Source: Triparma columacea
Lineage: Eukaryota > Sar > Bolidophyceae > Parmales > Triparmaceae
Reading direction: 5' to 3'
Length of the DNA: 19,013 nt
Assembly: GCA_030267965.1 (NCBI GenBank)
Contig: BRYA01000723.1
Coordinates: 1-19,013 of the forward strand
A program made the translations under genes and the position numbers. This document shows positions 17,001 to 19,013 of this stretch, one piece after another (within the stretch, counting starts at the first letter, position 1; every line of letters begins with the position of its first letter). A model generated the notes under the pieces. It worked only from the letters and a program-made list of their open reading frames with translations, was not told the DNA's origin and made no database searches.

Positions 17001-18308
17001 GGTGCTTTTGCGCAGTATCAACAGTTAGGCATGTTTAGGGTATCTAAGGAGTGCATTCCCATCTTGTTAGGCTACAAACCTGCTGTTGATGCTTACAGAA
17101 TTGCGTCAGGTTTAAAACAAGAGATTGGGACAGCTTCTGATCCTATGTTTGAAATGACAGGCATGAAATGCACTGAGATGTTCGCAGAGGCCATCCCTGG
17201 AGTGATAATTCAGCTCATGGCTATTTCAGCAACGTCTCCTGAGGAGAAGATATCTACTGCTGCCTGGTTTTCGGTTACAATCTCAGCATTGACAACAGGC
17301 TATTCTTCAGCAACCATTAGTTATGATTACGACACACACCCTAAAAAAAGAGCAAATGTTCCTAATTTTTATGGTTATATACCAGATAAAGCAAGCAAGA
17401 GAATAGTTGTATTTGTGTCTATGGTGCTGTTCACTGCTGCAATGCTTGCAATAAGGTGTATGACTATAGTCATTCTTGTTTTTGCTGGAGGTAATATGGC
17501 ATTGATATATGTCGGAGGAGACTTAGCGCTCTTTTTGCTTGTGAAGTTATTAAGAGATGATTTCTGGTACTGGTTTCCTGCAGGAGGTTATACAGAGATA
17601 GCAACTAGTTTTCTTTTCAGACTTATTGTTAAGATTGTCACAGACTTTACATCACTTGTACAGTTTAGGCATCCAAATGAAGTTGGTGGTGCCTATTGGC
17701 TGTTTGGGTTTTTTATGACAATGGGAAGTCTTCCAATTACAACAATTCTAGTAGAAAGCTTAGGAAATGCAGAAAGAGGGATACAATTGGCAAGGACAAT
17801 TGTTATATTTTTAATACCTTTTGCTCTATTATGTGCATTTTTGTTCGTCCTGACTATTGACAAAAAATATTTACCTACCTTTTACGGCGTTCAGAAAGGT
17901 AATGAATTGACTATCATGAGCTTTAGAAATGGTACAGATGATGTAAAAGCAAAATATACTTTTAAATATTCAAAGAAACACTGGAGATCGATTGAAGGGG
18001 AAGTTAAAGCTTGGGTAGCAGCAAACTGGGAAAGATGGGAGGAGGAGAAGCCAGAGTGGTTTGATAAAGCAATGAGAGCTAGAGTGCCAGTTGAATACAT
18101 TCCAGAATCTGGCAATGCTAGAAGGAGAGAGAGTGTTAGGAGAGCAGGTAATGATGCTGATGATGAGGGTGGTTTAGCAGATTCTTTGAGATCAAGCATT
18201 AGGAGAGCAAGTGCTGGAGGCGCTGATGGTAGAGATATTATAGGGGTAGGAGGTGGGAAGACTAAAGTAAGCAGAGTTCTGCCGATTGAAGATGAGGATG
18301 GGGAGTGA
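11097..18308 (+). CDS. Giant intronless protein: START-like domain array fused to two tandem XKR-like membrane modules
   Basis: One 2403-codon ORF. Residues ~80-1000 hold four START-like lipid-binding domains: D1 ~80-220 (weak), D2 ~356-526, D3 ~611-775, D4 ~807-1000. D5 (~1030-1130) is partial. D3 and D4 end with the START-type D-x-GG/KG-x-VP strand (D736-P742, D969-P975). D1-D4 are each followed by a helical linker of the form F....(E)ID/VD. From ~1188 come two copies, 617 residues apart, of a module with two helical RPML/PM-type motifs, then about eight hydrophobic segments, then a Trp-rich tail (NWERWEEEKP). Each membrane part has E-x3-E-x2-P-x4-Q (E1410-Q1422; E2027-Q2039) followed by a transmembrane helix, as in XK-related scramblases. 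Tails carry RRxS sites. No signal peptide. START assignment is fairly firm; XKR is by motif and topology only. A lipid-transfer or scrambling role is inferred. Confidence 0.85.
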   Translation: MEVEADAGVVNDAGETNYASEPPSGPNHTPSAIHGPRDIDYTALGPEQGKLVKLLDDRGAVEGLIDHSTGVDVKVMELAGVFHDERDKIVDFLLTDCEQGKFRRKTLQEYDEKDGVIRRLVYWQHYGSGNKFVEFLLDVKVVSPDKSTNIMELAPLDEDDLSDEATAMLVEILASINTKTVKRGVIKGKLSFTDFEFGQTAVTMVGTLKAEERATEMKSEVDVSTVKSFKSARSNVGRINSSISSVKNARSNIGRINSSISSVKKGDVKVAYAAVKGIMEEVGKQFRQPGLIDERRKVHFVEEVMPRAPPLTREEDAMLERVGRLEKELHTKGKRAKGTLKEGIDKFLWRDRDKVWGAYGVIVDKSAKGVLAEQLLLDTFESSEEHFKKHGNLPRVIRNDVDGTRSMHYHLGMKVPAATNRLFEMWLVWKEVKLENGQTSYMSAFVPLTEYPGGGFKDLSKEGFVLAETTGVYFFNEIAPNVCRVTRIQTVDLKFTGLLQNAVIDKAIDYLAKSQLVEANRLQEKFKRNGKEVDAEVRGALVERMREGVELEEDQKKVFGELEELFGGEEGEGWGPLESPYQGVKMEIKYQQQVQGERSLALGQGESTADCTAEEAAAWFFEYCSRERTQIDREEGNPARFEIRKADNRINEKLVAFIKKMPKPLNNRDFKVKFVWRKEENGSYSVAGISVDGNPDYGENTSKLVRGTSKLLITATNMKSVGSIPQCKIRILQYFDLGGYVPTSVLDKRMPKALKILDNMSRTFDQSKEVDEAALASLATIIENEHQDYTKEEEAVIRDGKEFYGKCRTSNKFKNLKISDPKVKMKAVHLDGESLVIAVCEAVIDASLAECVAYEFIKDSRQRQAKLGKKYKAIETKKLNSHSHLYLNRRSLGVQGFSDREWRAFCTWQIEEGEKKCWTVYKDTEMLNEDFPLSSRTVHASGRTTWMFEALTTTGGVPQTSVTFASKVDIKGSVPSFVMNRLSTGYASNMIELRKKFDKSKEIDAFKRQQIITKFEEIAIEGAPGIESHFDEIQGAHEISSAFSGQTLIKAEKRMGWGKTSITVRVSHKQVAAFFWGLKSGVESQLKLHRVNNQKLVITVEHEGHLTAVRFSEAGQMRTDVEMMSRQEGLGKAASKQSVIKHLGMATDAAYYFDNLLKSTEAGEQDGRRFGEQLMERVKKKTVGDSKVEVLREFIVANRALREITEQHDFMRTMLYAVVMNKFKRRATNEGEDNSEEEAKGWEIGSAMTAVMLTTLTAAHAVDEWAHQFTEVQEVMNEQVWLRPMLEEIVMKLFMKSTLGLRARVTIGAATSMLDLVTDVYVTSMFWSDKKYGYFKASLASLMVSIGIQMFTVWVQNRKLGMLRVIREWLPILIGFKPAVDAYRVAKGGKQKAGHAFDAMSELSYMKGVEMFAEAIPGVIIQLMAIVTSINEVSRAAWLSLAISALTTGFASASISYDWDTDPVKREQVPDFYGYVPANPTKRSIVFVSMTLFSAGMLVLRCMTIVVIWLLGGRWVSLYVGADLLLYLLVKILRGDFWYWMPIGGNTEVLSSIVARVIAKIVTDFTSIVQLRHPNEVGGMYWMFGFMLTTGSLPVAVLVAERGDVAEEGLKLAWQVVGLVIPCTVVSFTVFFFFIERNYLGTFFSSETGKGLTIKKYHNHQDARKKADTVFKTSRHHWKSIDEDVEAWVEANWERWEEEKPKWFDDAMRARVPVEFIPESGDARRRESVRRASVDAKAEGGLVGALRASIRRASVGLDNGELIASHAVNDTTQDYTGLDPKKVGKLLGKQLLVALSFRKKGTTNEEAVRSFIWSNYVLRQAAEKYTFVKPMLGAVVKNKLCKLRKVEGRAAELGEKEGREIGESLARSLAINTQPVAAVDAFILNFPALQELDEEYEWFRPMLETISYRLLEEVPWGLKARVTVGAITSMADLVTDVYVTYMFWDDKKYGYFKASLASLAVSMGIQMFGAFAQYQQLGMFRVSKECIPILLGYKPAVDAYRIASGLKQEIGTASDPMFEMTGMKCTEMFAEAIPGVIIQLMAISATSPEEKISTAAWFSVTISALTTGYSSATISYDYDTHPKKRANVPNFYGYIPDKASKRIVVFVSMVLFTAAMLAIRCMTIVILVFAGGNMALIYVGGDLALFLLVKLLRDDFWYWFPAGGYTEIATSFLFRLIVKIVTDFTSLVQFRHPNEVGGAYWLFGFFMTMGSLPITTILVESLGNAERGIQLARTIVIFLIPFALLCAFLFVLTIDKKYLPTFYGVQKGNELTIMSFRNGTDDVKAKYTFKYSKKHWRSIEGEVKAWVAANWERWEEEKPEWFDKAMRARVPVEYIPESGNARRRESVRRAGNDADDEGGLADSLRSSIRRASAGGADGRDIIGVGGGKTKVSRVLPIEDEDGE
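11790..11891 (+). repeat. 51-bp in-frame tandem duplication inside the giant gene
   Basis: Two adjacent 51-bp copies (11790-11840 and 11841-11891) encode ARSNVGRINSSISSVKN and ARSNIGRINSSISSVKK (residues 232-248 and 249-265). They differ at only a few bases, so the duplication is recent. It lies in the Ser/Arg-rich linker after the first START-like region and does not disturb the frame. Confidence 0.9.
14658..16362 (+). repeat. Membrane module, copy 1 (within the giant gene)
   Basis: Residues ~1188-1755. In order: two related helical motifs (ending in MRTMLYAVV and RPMLEEIV), hydrophobic segments from about residue 1303 to 1640, then a cytosolic-looking tail with HWKSI, NWERWEEEKP and VPVEFIPESG, then ARRRESVRRAS and SIRRAS. 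Shared blocks with copy 2 include KKYGYFKASLASL, MFAEAIPGVIIQLMAI, KIVTDFTS and RHPNEVGG. Confidence 0.9.
16509..18215 (+). repeat. Membrane module, copy 2 (within the giant gene)
   Basis: Residues ~1805-2373, collinear with copy 1 at a constant offset of 617-618 residues. Hydrophobic segments and the E-x3-E-x2-P-x4-Q motif are kept. At DNA level, identity is uneven: the KKYGYFKASL block and the C-terminal tail (near 18016-18215 against 16159-16362) are nearly identical including many third positions, while the later transmembrane part is much more diverged. One phospho-site serine of copy 1 (S1733) is a glycine here (G2351). Confidence 0.9.
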
Positions 18309-18351
18309 CTAATAGGGCAGCAACATTTGTAGGAGAATTTATTTGACTTTG

Positions 18352-18695
18352 TTATAGTTGTGAGTATTTTGAAAGTGTTTGATGTGTAGTGGATGTATCA
18401 TGGGAATGTTAAAGTGGTTTTTAAGTATTAAGGAATTGTAGTAGATGTATTGTTGGTATGTTAAAGTGATTTGTAAGTATTGTAGAAGTGGAGAAGAAAG
18501 GAAAGTGAGATTTAAAGTGGTTTGTGGGTATTGAGGATGTGTTAGTAGATTTGTATGAGATTTTTTAAAGTTGTGGCAGTGTTATAGTTATTTGTGAGTA
18601 TAATGGAAGTGTAGTGGATGTGTATGGGGATGAATTAAAGGAAGGAGAGTGTGGTTGTAGAAAGGAGTTATGGGTTGAGAGAAGAAGAGAGGAGG
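18352..18695. repeat. Degenerate ~52-bp subtelomeric satellite
   Basis: TTAAAGTGG-like anchors (or TTATAGTT variants) start units at 18352, 18409, 18461, 18512, 18582 and 18635, with spacings of 57, 52, 51, 70 and 53; a partial extra anchor lies at 18565. A shared core resembles GTGAGTATT then GTAGTGGATGTGTATG. Copies are diverged. The last unit grades into the longer repeat that follows. Confidence 0.65.
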
Positions 18696-18948
18696 GTATA
18701 AGGTGAAATAATATGTGTAAGTGTAGAAGATGTGTATGAAGATGAATTAGGAGGGTGAGTGTAGTTTTGGAGAGAAGTGAGAGGATTGAAGGGTTGAGGG
18801 TAGAAGAGAGGAAGGTGTAAGGTGGAATGATGTGTGTAAGTGAAGTAGATGTGTATGTAGATGAATTAAATGAGGGTGAGTGTAGTTTTAGACAGGAGTG
18901 AGAGAAGTTAAGGAGAGATAGTAGAAGAGAAGAGGGTATAAGGTGGGG
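18696..18948. repeat. ~120-bp telomere-adjacent repeat, two full copies plus a stub
   Basis: GT(A/G)TAAGGTG marks unit starts at 18696, 18815 and 18936, giving lengths of 119 and 121 bp. Both full copies contain GATGAATTA, GGGTGAGTGTAGTTTT and GTAGAAGAGA in the same order. The third start runs directly into the telomere, so the telomere truncates this array. The preceding 18580-18695 segment looks like an older copy of the same unit. Confidence 0.85.
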
Positions 18949-19013
18949 TTAGGGTTAGGGTTAGGGTTAGGGTTAGGGTTAGGGTTAGGGTTAGGGTTAG
19001 GGTTAGGGTTAGG
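18949..19013 (+). repeat. Telomere, (TTAGGG)10 plus TTAGG
   Basis: Ten perfect TTAGGG units run from 18949 to 19008, followed by TTAGG at the window end, with no variant units. The G-rich strand points off the right end, as expected for a right chromosome terminus. This fixes the window as chromosome-terminal rather than an interstitial telomere tract, assuming the window end is the contig end. Confidence 0.97.

Larger units (their letters stand above)
18309..18948. other. Subtelomere, almost devoid of C on the plus strand
   Basis: Between the giant gene's stop codon and the telomere there is no gene. The plus strand is made of G, T and A. After 18361 I find C only at 18399, 18577 and 18893, and none in the telomere itself. 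The sequence is built from the degenerate repeats listed separately. Confidence 0.9.

Overview
This is the right end of a linear eukaryotic chromosome. The last 65 bases are uninterrupted TTAGGG repeats with the G-rich strand running 5'->3' off the end. Two genes carry short GT-AG introns (54-223 nt) with CTAAC-like branch points, while the third is a 7.2-kb intronless ORF. TTAGGG telomeres, compact spliced genes and a giant START-domain/multi-pass protein fit a unicellular stramenopile alga (I suspect a bolidophyte/Triparma-like genome). That taxonomic guess is inference from family resemblance, not proof.

Layout. Bases 1-5880 are GC-rich and hold no gene I can identify. They contain a ~195-bp tandem repeat (about 500-1236), a long minisatellite field (about 1390-2705: a 57-bp unit with frame-preserving length variants, then a 71-bp unit, then degenerate units), and a stretch of short coding-like fragments that change frame (2706-5750). 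At about 5881 the composition falls abruptly to about 20% GC for ~415 bp. Two genes follow head to head with only 113 bp between their start codons: on the minus strand a six-exon TAP42/alpha4 (IGBP1) PP2A-regulatory protein (8155->6338), and on the plus strand a four-exon PhyH-type Fe(II)/2-oxoglutarate dioxygenase ending in an NZF/RanBP2 zinc finger (8269->10063). After a 1-kb gap comes an intronless 2403-codon gene (11097-18308). It encodes about four START-like lipid-binding domains plus a fifth partial one, joined to two tandem copies of a multi-pass membrane module that resembles XK-related (XKR) scramblases. This gene points at the telomere and stops ~640 bp from it.

The subtelomere (18309-18948) is made of degenerate ~52-bp and ~120-bp repeats and is almost free of C on the plus strand (two Cs between 18400 and the end).

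How the parts might work together: the head-to-head pair may share a promoter. The terminal gene looks like a self-contained lipid-handling machine (lipid-binding domains fused to scramblase-like domains, with basophilic-kinase sites in its tails). This is the most interesting item in the window.
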